Part shown: positions 55,009 through 64,000 of the stretch, in pieces
Layout: every line of letters starts with the position of its first letter
Numbering within the stretch: the first letter of the stretch is position 1
NCBI RefSeq assembly: GCF_900177705.1
Contig: NZ_FXBA01000006.1
Coordinates: forward strand, 124,001 to 188,000
DNA length: 64,000 bases
Direction: 5' to 3'
DNA from: Fibrobacter sp. UWB15
GTDB lineage: Bacteria; Fibrobacterota; Fibrobacteria; Fibrobacterales; Fibrobacteraceae
Made by a program: the position numbers and the translations under genes
Notes under the pieces: generated by a model
Seen by the model: only the letters and a program-made list of their open reading frames with translations
Database searches by the model: none
What the model was told of the DNA's origin: nothing

Positions 55009-56322
55009 ATGCGTTTCATTGTAATAGTGCTATTGATGTTTTCGTCTTTGCTTTATGCCGAGACGCAAGAATCTGTGTACTATCGTGCCATGAAGGCTGA
55101 AGAAGCTGGCGATGTGTCTGCCGCCCTTGCTGCTTTTGAAGAAGCGGTTCAGATTCCTGGTCCCTATACTGAAGAACTTCGCGAAATCATTGACGAATAT
55201 TATAAGGCCCTTGGAGAGACTACGGATAAAAGTCCGTGGTCCTTTCGTTTCCTGGGTGACTTAGGATTCTATGGTTTGCATTATAATGAATATGGCGGTG
55301 TAGACAAGGTTAACGAATACGGTGGCGATATTTTCTTTTCATTGACACCCTTTGTTGATTATTCAACTGGTGACTGGATTCATTCTTTCGGAATAGGTTT
55401 TTCTGGTGATTGGTTTGTGGCTAATGATGACATGCCCGTGCTAGATACGAACGATTGGAATGTCTCGGTAGGGCTTGAATACTCGTTAGTCGGCAAATCC
55501 CTGATGCTCGATGTGGGTGCCGATATCAAGGTGGTTGAAGGTGCCTATGTTTCGCCTAATTTTTACGCTTGGGTAGAACGAGATTTTTACCGGTTCGAAA
55601 AGCAACGTGTCGGTGCCGCTACATGGGGGTATTACGACCCTGATGGGCCGCTATCGTTTGCTTTGTATGGAGCCTGGCACAGGACTGTTCCGTATGGCTT
55701 GAATTGGTCCGTTTACGCGGGAGCTCGTTTCGAAGCGGATTCTGCAGTGGATCTTGTGAGCTATATTGAATCGTATCAGAATGCAATTGAAGAATTGGAA
55801 CAAGAAGAGGAATGGGAGCCGGAGTATCCGTATCAGTGGGGGTATTATCCTGCGTACGGAGATTGGCAAAACCCGATGCAGGTGTGTCTAGAAACCTATG
55901 GGCTGGAATGCTATAACTGGAATATCGGAAAAATTGATTCCATGTATTGGGCGCAGCGGAATGCTCCGCAAAATTCGGAATCGTCAGTTGAAGTTTCGAT
56001 TCCCAGGTATTATGCCGAATGGCTTGGTCCGACTCTTCGTTCGCAAGTGTCCTATAAATTTAGACGCAATATAACGCTTGAAGCGAAAGTCAATTTGTTT
56101 TACGGTTTTGTCCTAGATGGCCCGGATAGCGATTACGAAAAGATGCGTAAATTCAGCGGTGTATGGGGAACGACCTTCTATTGGAAACCGAATGCGATAA
56201 CGCTTTATTTGGGCGTTGAACAATTCTACAAGCATTATAGTTTGCCTAAATATTATCAGGGCGTTTATCCTGAAAACAGCATCCTTTCAGAGTTGAAAGC
56301 TGGCTTCAAGTGGGAAATCTGA
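55009..56322 (+). CDS. Exported protein with helical N-terminus and outer-membrane-barrel-like region
   Basis: No family recognised. The 437-residue protein has a signal peptide (MRFIVIVLLMFSSLLYA), a TPR-like helical pair (about 20-65: YYRAMKAEEAGDVSAALAAF) and a long beta-rich region (about 80-437) with many aromatic and Gly residues (GFYGLHYNEYGGVDKVNEYG, ALYGAWHRTVPYGLNWSVYA), a Glu/Tyr-rich loop (about 265-300) and a final ELKAGFKWEI. The pattern fits a porin-like outer-membrane barrel. It directly abuts the upstream gene and may share the sigma-54 promoter. Confidence 0.68.
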   Translation: MRFIVIVLLMFSSLLYAETQESVYYRAMKAEEAGDVSAALAAFEEAVQIPGPYTEELREIIDEYYKALGETTDKSPWSFRFLGDLGFYGLHYNEYGGVDKVNEYGGDIFFSLTPFVDYSTGDWIHSFGIGFSGDWFVANDDMPVLDTNDWNVSVGLEYSLVGKSLMLDVGADIKVVEGAYVSPNFYAWVERDFYRFEKQRVGAATWGYYDPDGPLSFALYGAWHRTVPYGLNWSVYAGARFEADSAVDLVSYIESYQNAIEELEQEEEWEPEYPYQWGYYPAYGDWQNPMQVCLETYGLECYNWNIGKIDSMYWAQRNAPQNSESSVEVSIPRYYAEWLGPTLRSQVSYKFRRNITLEAKVNLFYGFVLDGPDSDYEKMRKFSGVWGTTFYWKPNAITLYLGVEQFYKHYSLPKYYQGVYPENSILSELKAGFKWEI

Positions 56323-56328
56323 TAAATG

Positions 56329-56357
56329 AAAAAAGCAGGACGGAGTCCTGCTTTTTA
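56329..56357. terminator. Bidirectional terminator between the barrel gene and tRNA-Ala
   Basis: AGCAGGAC (56334-56341) with GTCCTGCT (56345-56352) is a perfect stem with A run before and T run after. It ends the plus-strand barrel gene and can end tRNA-Ala on the minus strand. Confidence 0.85.
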
Positions 56358-56430
56358 TGGAGATAGTGGGAGTCGAACCCATGACCTACAGATTGCGAAC
56401 CTGTCGCTCTACCAACTGAGCTATATCCCC
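56358..56430 (-). tRNA. tRNA-Ala (anticodon CGC)
   Basis: 73 nt. Acceptor GGGGATA/TATCTCC contains the alanine identity pair G3-U70. The anticodon stem ACAGG/TCTGT with loop TTCGCAA gives CGC (reads GCG). T arm ATGGG-TTCGACT-CCCAC has one A-C mismatch at its base. A73, no encoded CCA. Confidence 0.9.
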
Positions 56431-56487
56431 AGGATGTAGGCGCAATATAACTTATTTTGCGCCCTTTGGCAAGTTGAATCGCTTGGA

Positions 56488-57492
56488 CTAGTTGCCGCGG
56501 TTGTCCATCGAAGAGAACATCTGGATGATTTCTTCGGTGAAAAGTGAACTGGGTAGCCCCTGCGCAATTTCAAGGGCCTTTTCAAGATGGTCTTGTGCGT
56601 TGGCCTTGGCCTTCTTGAAAGCGTTTTTTTCGTTCAGTTTTTCAATAATCTTTTCGGGAACGCCGGCTTGGTCTGCTTTGGCAATCAGGACTTCCATCTC
56701 GGAGCGTTCCTGCTCGTTACAGCATTCGAAGTAGTACAGCAGCGGAAGTGTAATCAGTCCATTGCCTAAATCGGTGAACTTGGCTTTGTCGAGATTCTTA
56801 CTGCCGAAACCGTAGTCCAGAAGGTCATCGATAATCTGGAAGGCGATGCCGAAGTGGCTGCCCATCTGGGCGCACCTGTCGATGTTTTCCTTGTCGAAAC
56901 CGGCGAGAATGGCGCCGATGCGTGCGGCAGCTGCAATCAGGGCTGCCGTCTTTCCGTCGATAATGCGGTCGTATTCCTCAAAGGAAAGTCGCATATTGCC
57001 GGACTGGTCCAGCTCCAGAATTTCACCTGCGATTAATTTATCCGCAGCTTTGGAAAGAACCGTCGGAATGTCGTGCGATTCTTCGTCAATCACGCATTGC
57101 ATGGCCTGCGAAAGCACGTAGTCGCCGATGAGTACAGCAACCTGCGTGCCCCACTCCTTGTGGGCGGTCTTTTGCCCGCGGCGAATGTCGGTGCCGTCGA
57201 TGATGTCGTCGTGGACTAGGCTTGCAAGGTGCAGCAACTCGATGCCTGCGCATGCGTGTGCGACTCGCAGACTGTCGGGCTTCTGAGAACCGCTCTGTGC
57301 AATCAGGCAAAGGAGCGTTGAACGGATTCGTTTGCCCTTGCGCTGGAACAGTGATTCCAGTCGTTCGCCAATGCCTGCGGGGGCGTTTTGGGCAACACCG
57401 AAAATGACCTTTTCGGTAAGTTTCAACTGTTCCTGCACAAGCTTGCGGGCTTGCGCCAATACAGTCTGAAAGTCTTCTTTACTTGGCGCCAT
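56488..57492 (-). CDS. ispB: Polyprenyl diphosphate synthase
   Basis: A 334-residue trans-prenyltransferase that extends farnesyl diphosphate for quinone or other long prenyl chains. The two Asp-rich motifs are present as LVHDDIIDGTDIRRG (first, about 93-106) and FQIIDDLLDYG (second). The KGKRIRSTL motif lies at about 52-60. The chain length (octaprenyl, heptaprenyl) cannot be deduced confidently. It begins 5 bp downstream of gyrB on the same strand. It belongs with the isoprenoid supply set by ispH. Confidence 0.9.
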   Translation of the reverse strand: MAPSKEDFQTVLAQARKLVQEQLKLTEKVIFGVAQNAPAGIGERLESLFQRKGKRIRSTLLCLIAQSGSQKPDSLRVAHACAGIELLHLASLVHDDIIDGTDIRRGQKTAHKEWGTQVAVLIGDYVLSQAMQCVIDEESHDIPTVLSKAADKLIAGEILELDQSGNMRLSFEEYDRIIDGKTAALIAAAARIGAILAGFDKENIDRCAQMGSHFGIAFQIIDDLLDYGFGSKNLDKAKFTDLGNGLITLPLLYYFECCNEQERSEMEVLIAKADQAGVPEKIIEKLNEKNAFKKAKANAQDHLEKALEIAQGLPSSLFTEEIIQMFSSMDNRGN

Positions 57493-57497
57493 CGAAA

Positions 57498-59441
<1,944 letters not shown>

Positions 59442-59496
59442 TTACCTTGTTTTCTTCTTCTAAAATCTTTGTGCCGGGTCTCTTTTTAACATGCTT

Positions 59497-59823
59497 TTAT
59501 ACGAAAAGAATGTTCTTGACAGAGGGCTTTCCGAGCAATAAATTACACTTGTCAATAATAGCTTTTTTTTGCAAAAAAAGTTCCTGTTTCCACGCGGAAC
59601 TACCGCACTTTAGCGTCAAAATATTGCGTTCGAATTTGACGATTTGAACGTGGGGTTTTATGAGTGGACCCACGATAGTTTCAAGGCCTTCGGACAGCTT
59701 TTCAAGGGCCATTTCATCGGTGATATGGGCCTTGTCCAAAACCATTTGCAATAGTACGCTGATGTCTTCGGGATCCTTGCCGCAAACGGGCTTCCCGCGC
59801 CTTTTGTAAGTGGGCTTGTTCAT
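59497..59823 (-). CDS. dciA: DUF721/DciA-like helicase loader
   Basis: A 108-residue protein of the DUF721 family. Members named DciA load the replicative helicase DnaB where DnaC or DnaI is absent. The family core is visible as a helix ISVLLQMVLDKAHITDEMAL, then WE-type region GPLIKPHVQIVKFERNILTL and SSAWKQELFLQKKAIIDKC. It is next to gyrB, as in several bacterial chromosomes where dnaA, dnaN, recF, DUF721 and gyrB cluster; here dnaA, dnaN and recF are absent. It overlaps the MlaE stop by one base. Confidence 0.82.
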   Translation of the reverse strand: MNKPTYKRRGKPVCGKDPEDISVLLQMVLDKAHITDEMALEKLSEGLETIVGPLIKPHVQIVKFERNILTLKCGSSAWKQELFLQKKAIIDKCNLLLGKPSVKNILFV

Positions 59824-60608
59824 TAAAGCAACAGCAACTTGGAAAGCACGAAGCCGCCAATCAGGATGCTTGTCATGCCGGCCACCACGGTAGCCTTGGT
59901 GTTCTTGCCCACGCCCTCGGCGCCGCTATGGGTGGTAAAGCCAAAGAAGCATGCGTAGCTTGCAATAAAGTAGCCGTAAAGGGTTGCCTTGATAAGACCC
60001 ACCACCAAGTCCCAGTTCTGGTAGAACATGCGTACTCCGTAGAAGAATACGGCAAAGGACACATCCTTGTAAATATGGGCGACTTCGTAACCGCCTACGA
60101 TACCGATAAAGATACTGATAATCGTAAGGGTCGGAAGCATGATGATGGTGGCTATTAAACGAGGGGCCAGCAAAAACTTGTAGGGGCTGAGTCCTAATAC
60201 TTTGTATGCATCAAGTTGTTCGGTGACGGCCATGGTGCCAAGTTCCGAACACATGGACGCCCCAATTCGGCCTGCAAGAACCATTGCGGTAAGAATCGGA
60301 CAGAGTTCCACCATCACGGACTTACCCACGGCCATTCCCACAAACATCAGGGGAATGATGTCTGCAAACTGGTAGGCGAGCTGCCATGCCATAATAGCGC
60401 CTGTAGCAAGCGATGCCGCCACCACTACGGGAATACTGGTGAGGCCCACGTGCTGCATCTGTTCTACGGTAGTGTGGAAATTGCTGAACGCACCTGGAAT
60501 GCTTTTGAAAAGCTGCCAGACAAAGTGGAGGTAGCTTGCTACGGTTTGCAGAAATTTCCGGATGAATTTACCCAGACTTTCTGCAATTCTGTTCATGAGG
60601 TTGATCAA
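59823..60608 (-). CDS. MlaE-family lipid ABC transporter permease
   Basis: A 261-residue permease of the MlaE/YrbE family, part of the Mla phospholipid transport system. It starts with an amphipathic helix (LMNRIAESLGKFIRKFL), then TM segments; MAVTEQLDAYKVLGLSPYKFLLAPRLIATI is a hallmark coupling stretch with the TEQ and APR motifs. The ATPase (MlaF) and MCE protein (MlaD) genes are not adjacent. It lies 6 bp after a CtpA peptidase gene and overlaps dciA by one base. Confidence 0.92.
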   Translation of the reverse strand: MINLMNRIAESLGKFIRKFLQTVASYLHFVWQLFKSIPGAFSNFHTTVEQMQHVGLTSIPVVVAASLATGAIMAWQLAYQFADIIPLMFVGMAVGKSVMVELCPILTAMVLAGRIGASMCSELGTMAVTEQLDAYKVLGLSPYKFLLAPRLIATIIMLPTLTIISIFIGIVGGYEVAHIYKDVSFAVFFYGVRMFYQNWDLVVGLIKATLYGYFIASYACFFGFTTHSGAEGVGKNTKATVVAGMTSILIGGFVLSKLLLL

Positions 60609-60614
60609 GGACGC

Positions 60615-62411
60615 CTACTTCTTTTTGGAATCCTTGTTAGACTTCTTGGAAGCCTTCTTGCTCGGAGCGCTGATGGCCTTCTTGTAAAGGTTCATGTCGC
60701 TCAGGTACTTAATGGCTTCGTTCAGCTGCTTGTCTTGCTTCAAGGAGAATGCGGTGCTGACGGAATCGTTGATGAACGCGGTCAAGAGTTCACGTTTGAT
60801 GCCGTCCTTGATGTACTGCTTGTTCTCGTCGAACTGGGCGTTGCGGTTGTTTTCAAGGGCTTTGCGCATTTCTTCGAGGCGCTTGGCGAGAGCTGTGTCG
60901 CTTACCGTCTTTGCGCTGTCACCCATGTAGTTCTGTTCGCGGACGATGCTCTTTTCGAGCTGATCCACGCCTACCAGAGCGTTGCTCTTGACCTTGGTGA
61001 AGTTCGTGTCCTTCATGCAGAAATCGCGGAACTGCTTGAACAGGCTGTCGGGGACTTCCCAGTTGGCATCCATCTTGACTCCGGCCTTTTCCAGTTCGGG
61101 GCGGATCTTGACGGCGAACTTGAAGTACATGGCCATGCGTTCCTGCACCTGGACTACCCACGGCATCGGAGAAAGTTCTACTTCTACGTCGGGAGTAATG
61201 CCGCCGCTACCGAACATCATACGACCGTTGTTGGTGTAGAAGGTGTCGACCTTGGCGGTGTCTTTCTTGGTGGAATCTGCCTTTTCGTCGCCTTCTTCGG
61301 CGTATTCCTCTTCCAAGAGCTTGAGACCCTTGATGCCGTTTTCGGGCTTGTTGATGCAGCGGCCGAAGGGTAGGTAGTAGAATGCCGTGGTAAGCTTGAG
61401 GGCGTTACCCTGGTTGTCCAACGGGAAAATCGTCTGCACGGAACCCTTACCGAAAGAGGTCTTACCGATAATCAAGGCGCGGTCCCAGTCCTGGAGCGCA
61501 CCGGAAACAATTTCGGCGGCACTGGCGGAACCCTGGTTCAGAAGCACGACCATGGGCACTTCCGGTTTCACGATGCCATTCTTGCGGGCATGACTTTCGG
61601 TCTTTTGGGTGCGGCCGCGGGTACTTACGATCAGGTTGCCCTGTTTTAGGAACAGTTCGCTGATTTCGATGGCTTGGTTCAAAAGTCCACCCGGATTGTA
61701 GCGCATGTCAAGGATAATCTTCTTCATGCCCTGCTTCTGGAGGCTCTTAAGGGCGTTTTCGACGTCGCTGGTGGTCTTGTCGCTAAAGGTGGCGAGTTTG
61801 ATATAGCCGATATCCTTGGTGACCATGCCGTAGTAAGGCACGGCGTGCACAATGATTTCGGCGCGGGTAATGGTAAAGTCCATCAGGTCGGGCACGCCTT
61901 CTCGTTCAATAGAAATGGTCACGTCGGTGCCGATTTTGCCGCGGAGCTTGTTCACGGCTTCGTCGAGGCTTAATCCCTTGGTATCCTTGCCGTCGATTTT
62001 ACGGATGCGGTCGCCGGCGCGGATACCCAAGCGGAATGCCGGGGTGCCAGAAAGCGGCGAAATGACGGTCAGAATGTTGTCGCGGAGGCTGATGGTGATG
62101 CCCACGCCGCCGAACTTGCCTTCCATGGAGACCTTGAGGCTTTCGTAATCCTTGGGAGAAAACACCGTGGTATGCGGATCCAAAATATTGCGGATGCCGT
62201 TCAAGGCTGCGTCGGTGAGCTCTGTCGGGTTCACGTCTTCGACGTACTTGCGGTTGACTTCGGAAAGAACCTTGTTCAAGCGGGAAACTTCGTTGTAGAA
62301 GTCGCCGGGAGGATCTTTTTTGTCATTTGCCGCAAAGGGACTAGTCGTGAAGCAGAGAGCCGAAAGACCGGCTACAAGAATGGTTCGAAAATTCAGCATA
62401 TTGAAATTCAT
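60615..62411 (-). CDS. ctpA: C-terminal processing peptidase (S41/CtpA)
   Basis: A 598-residue exported serine protease with a signal peptide (residues 1-28), a PDZ domain (about 95-180: GVGITISLRDNILTVISPLS, AGDRIRKIDGKDTKGLS) and an S41 catalytic domain whose Ser is in LNQGSASAAEI (about 295) and Lys in IGKTSFGKGSVQT. A 250-residue C-terminal region with a Lys-rich tail (KKASKKSNKDSKKK) extends beyond the usual size, about 450 residues. CtpA enzymes trim exported or outer-membrane proteins. The ATG lies exactly 6 nt after a TATTTT hexamer. It heads the ctpA-mlaE-dciA-gyrB-ispB run. Confidence 0.93.
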   Translation of the reverse strand: MNFNMLNFRTILVAGLSALCFTTSPFAANDKKDPPGDFYNEVSRLNKVLSEVNRKYVEDVNPTELTDAALNGIRNILDPHTTVFSPKDYESLKVSMEGKFGGVGITISLRDNILTVISPLSGTPAFRLGIRAGDRIRKIDGKDTKGLSLDEAVNKLRGKIGTDVTISIEREGVPDLMDFTITRAEIIVHAVPYYGMVTKDIGYIKLATFSDKTTSDVENALKSLQKQGMKKIILDMRYNPGGLLNQAIEISELFLKQGNLIVSTRGRTQKTESHARKNGIVKPEVPMVVLLNQGSASAAEIVSGALQDWDRALIIGKTSFGKGSVQTIFPLDNQGNALKLTTAFYYLPFGRCINKPENGIKGLKLLEEEYAEEGDEKADSTKKDTAKVDTFYTNNGRMMFGSGGITPDVEVELSPMPWVVQVQERMAMYFKFAVKIRPELEKAGVKMDANWEVPDSLFKQFRDFCMKDTNFTKVKSNALVGVDQLEKSIVREQNYMGDSAKTVSDTALAKRLEEMRKALENNRNAQFDENKQYIKDGIKRELLTAFINDSVSTAFSLKQDKQLNEAIKYLSDMNLYKKAISAPSKKASKKSNKDSKKK

Positions 62412-62417
62412 ACCTTA

Positions 62418-62423
62418 AAAATA
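62418..62423 (-). promoter_or_regulatory. -10 hexamer giving a possible leaderless ctpA mRNA
   Basis: Minus-strand TATTTT is followed by six bases (TAAGGT) and the ATG at 62411. AAGG is too close to the ATG to act as a Shine-Dalgarno. Confidence 0.45.
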
Positions 62424-62457
62424 CAATTTCATTTGTTCGTCGGGGCGTAAAAAGCGG

Positions 62458-62486
62458 AAAAAACCGGCCGAAAGGGCCGGTTTTTT
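62458..62486. terminator. Terminator downstream of the sigma-70 family gene
   Basis: ACCGGCC, loop GAAAG, GGCCGGT (62463-62481) with A and T tracts on each side. On the minus strand it ends the sigma factor transcript. Confidence 0.85.
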
Positions 62487-62527
62487 AGTTATAAGGAGAG
62501 AGAGAAAAAAACTAAAAAGGTTTAAAC

Positions 62528-63382
62528 TTATGCGGCGTCGTTCAAAACGCGGGCAAGCTGTTCGTTCCTGAGCTTTTCAAGAGCGGAATCCTTGAGCTGG
62601 CGGGTGCGTTCCTTGGAAAGGCCGACCATCGGAGCGATTTCCTTCAAGTTCAGGTCGGAATCCATCTTGAAACCGAAATAGAGCTTGATGATTTCCTTTT
62701 CCTGGTCAGAAAGGCTGTTGTTCATCGCCTTGTTAAAGAGCTTGGAGCGGTTGTTCTGCTCGGCAAGTTCATCGGTGCGGAATTCGGCTGCAGCAATGGT
62801 GTCGCCAAGCGTCATGTCGCCATCTTCGCCAACGGGGGCGTCGAGAGAGGTAGACTTGTTGCCCATCATCAAGATCTTTTCGATGTCGTCGGCTTTGTAC
62901 TTGGAGACGCCTTCGAGGCTCTTCGGGTCAAGCATGAGTCCGCCGCCTACGACCTGGTGCATCTGGCCACCCTTCTTGGCAAAGCGGCGGAGCACGAGTT
63001 CCTTTTCGGCGCTGATGCGGACCAATCGGCCACGTTCAGCGATGGCGCGGGTGATGTTTTGGCGAACCCACCAAACGGCATAGCTGATGAACTTGATTTT
63101 CTGGGTGTGGTCAAAGCGGCGAGCGGCTTCGATAAGGCCCATATTGCCTTCGTTGATGAGCTCGTTCACGTCGATGCCTTGACCCTTGTAAAGGTTAGCG
63201 ATATTCACTACAAAGCGGAGGTTGCTTTTGACCAGCAGGTCCATAGCTTCGCGGCTGCCTTCGCGGACTTTGGCGAGAACAACCTTTTCCTGTTCCTTGG
63301 TAAGCAGCGGATATTTAGAAATATCGTTCAGATACTGGAAATAAACATCCCTGTCGTCACGAACGTGTGTATTCTTTGTCAT
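62528..63382 (-). CDS. RNA polymerase sigma factor, RpoD/RpoS-like
   Basis: A 284-residue sigma-70 family factor with region 1.2 (VYFQYLNDISKYPLLTKEQE), region 2 (NLRFVVNIANLYKGQGIDV, LINEGNMGLIEAARRFD, FISYAVWWVRQNITRAI), region 3 and region 4 (LNLKEIAPMVGLSKERTRQL). Its size, lacking the large region 1.1 and non-conserved insert, fits group 2 or a compact primary sigma. The ATG at 63382 is preferred because GAGGTTGAT lies upstream; a GTG at 63451 would add 23 poorly conserved residues. It is divergent from the next gene and has its own terminator. Confidence 0.9.
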   Translation of the reverse strand: MTKNTHVRDDRDVYFQYLNDISKYPLLTKEQEKVVLAKVREGSREAMDLLVKSNLRFVVNIANLYKGQGIDVNELINEGNMGLIEAARRFDHTQKIKFISYAVWWVRQNITRAIAERGRLVRISAEKELVLRRFAKKGGQMHQVVGGGLMLDPKSLEGVSKYKADDIEKILMMGNKSTSLDAPVGEDGDMTLGDTIAAAEFRTDELAEQNNRSKLFNKAMNNSLSDQEKEIIKLYFGFKMDSDLNLKEIAPMVGLSKERTRQLKDSALEKLRNEQLARVLNDAA

Positions 63383-63540
63383 ATCAACCTCGTTGCTTGT
63401 TGTTTCGTTTACATTCGTAAATCTACCTCCATTTTCATTTTCAAGTGTCACGGATTACGCCTTTGTTCGCAAAAGTTGTTTGTGAATTTCGTCAAAGAAA
63501 AGTGGACTTTTGTCACGTTTTTGTCATAACGCCCTTTTTT

Positions 63541-63568
63541 TTGGCAAAATAAGACCTATTTTTGTATT
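63541..63568 (+). promoter_or_regulatory. Probable sigma-70 promoter of the 63583 gene
   Basis: TTGGCA (63541-63546), 16-nt spacer, TGTATT (63563-63568). AGAGGAAAAA follows as a ribosome site before the ATG at 63583. Confidence 0.5.
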
Positions 63569-63582
63569 CGCAAGAGGAAAAA

Positions 63583-64000
63583 ATGACGACAAAGTACGCA
63601 AAATCCGCTTTTAGGGCTTTTTTACGCCGCAATTATGAACGTTTAGCGGAACTTCAGGAAGCCCAATTCGAAAAAGGCGAGCGGGAACTAATCGAAATTA
63701 TGGGCGACGAGAACGATGCCCAGTATCCGATTCCGACATTTGTACTGATGATTCTGATTTGGATGTTTATCTTGCTGTTCCCGCTGATATTGCTGCTTGA
63801 TCCGACATATCCGTTGACGCAAGTGTCGCTTATTAATCTTTCCTGCTACTATTTGCCGCTTCTGGCAACGTTCTTGACCTTCTTGGTAAACCAGCGCTAC
63901 CTTGTTCCAAAGTGCTTCTTTAGAAAACGTTATGCTTTGTTCTTTGCCGGCAACGCCGTGATTCTTTTTCTTTCGTTGCTAGGCCGCGAAGTGTTCTACT
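63583..64000 (+). CDS. Membrane protein, probable LytS-type sensor histidine kinase (partial)
   Basis: Only the first 139 codons are in the window; the reading frame is open to the end. It begins MTTKYAKSAFRAFLRRNYER with a charged segment (to about 50) and then alternating hydrophobic helices: FVLMILIWMFILLFPLILLL, a Leu/Tyr-rich segment and FFAGNAVILFLSLLG. The YLVPKCFFRKRYALFF stretch resembles the x-x-P-K-x-x-x-x-x-K-Y motif in the membrane domain of LytS/YehU-type histidine kinases. That assignment is tentative because the kinase domain is beyond the edge. AGAGGAAA precedes the ATG. Confidence 0.6.
   Translation, partial: MTTKYAKSAFRAFLRRNYERLAELQEAQFEKGERELIEIMGDENDAQYPIPTFVLMILIWMFILLFPLILLLDPTYPLTQVSLINLSCYYLPLLATFLTFLVNQRYLVPKCFFRKRYALFFAGNAVILFLSLLGREVFY

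Overview
The window looks like a chromosomal segment of a Fibrobacter species (phylum Fibrobacterota). Three things point there: a Fibrobacter succinogenes major paralogous (FISUMP) domain protein at 32864-33979, secreted proteins and lipoproteins with long serine-rich linkers (14045-15424, 43352-45013), and a Gram-negative envelope gene set (Kdo transferase, MlaE, RND pump, many signal-peptide proteins). Gene content is mostly housekeeping. No phage, insertion sequence, CRISPR array or rRNA operon was seen. Six tRNA genes are present: Ser-CGA, two identical Glu-UUC, Leu-CAA, Pro-GGG and Ala-CGC.

Layout. 1-8.1 kb: metY with an IscR-like regulator, an M16 peptidase, a NERD protein, a secreted protein and a large DEAD-box helicase. 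8.1-9.2 kb: tRNA-Ser and two tRNA-Glu genes, with six tandem terminator-like hairpins between them. 9.2-14 kb: ABC exporter, ICMT-like methyltransferase, waaA, ispH and rpmB. 14-20.5 kb: two DUF5683-like proteins and an RND adaptor/pump pair. 20.5-25.3 kb: ftsB-like, dprA, mazG, a candidate structured RNA, a repeat-rich island and an EF-G of mitochondrial/spd type. 25.4-33 kb: EcsC, map, a second DEAD-box helicase, a secreted-protein pair, pyrE and purU. 33-42.4 kb: FISUMP protein, argS, rsfS, a LytR_C lipoprotein, panD, a SPOR protein, miaB and a HigBA-like toxin/antitoxin pair. 42.6-46.8 kb: TonB-C lipoprotein, DUF4832-like lipoprotein, HAD phosphatase, DUF1573-like protein and tRNA-Pro. 46.9-50.3 kb: membrane-anchored solute-binding protein with a diguanylate cyclase. 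50.6-56.3 kb: DUF3332 lipoprotein, then a TPR lipoprotein, a membrane Ser/Thr kinase, a sigma-54 activator, a perfect sigma-54 promoter and two envelope proteins. 56.4-64 kb: tRNA-Ala, the ctpA-mlaE-dciA-gyrB-ispB gene run (minus strand), a sigma-70 family factor, and the start of a probable LytS-type sensor kinase cut by the window end.

Strongest unusual signals: (1) a tRNA-Glu locus in which each tRNA is followed by three intrinsic-terminator hairpins that differ in sequence but share flanks resembling the tRNA 3' end, with all stem mismatches being G-U pairs on the tRNA strand; (2) a kinase/sigma-54 activator/envelope-protein cluster with a consensus -24/-12 element whose predicted start falls on the ATG; (3) at least six genes with a TATAxT-like -10 box exactly 6 nt before the start codon and no convincing Shine-Dalgarno, suggesting widespread leaderless mRNAs; (4) a solute-binding protein with a C-terminal membrane anchor in an operon with a cache/HAMP/GGDEF enzyme; (5) dispersed palindromic repeats that have entered coding sequences. 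All functional calls rest on reading sequence motifs; no database search was run.
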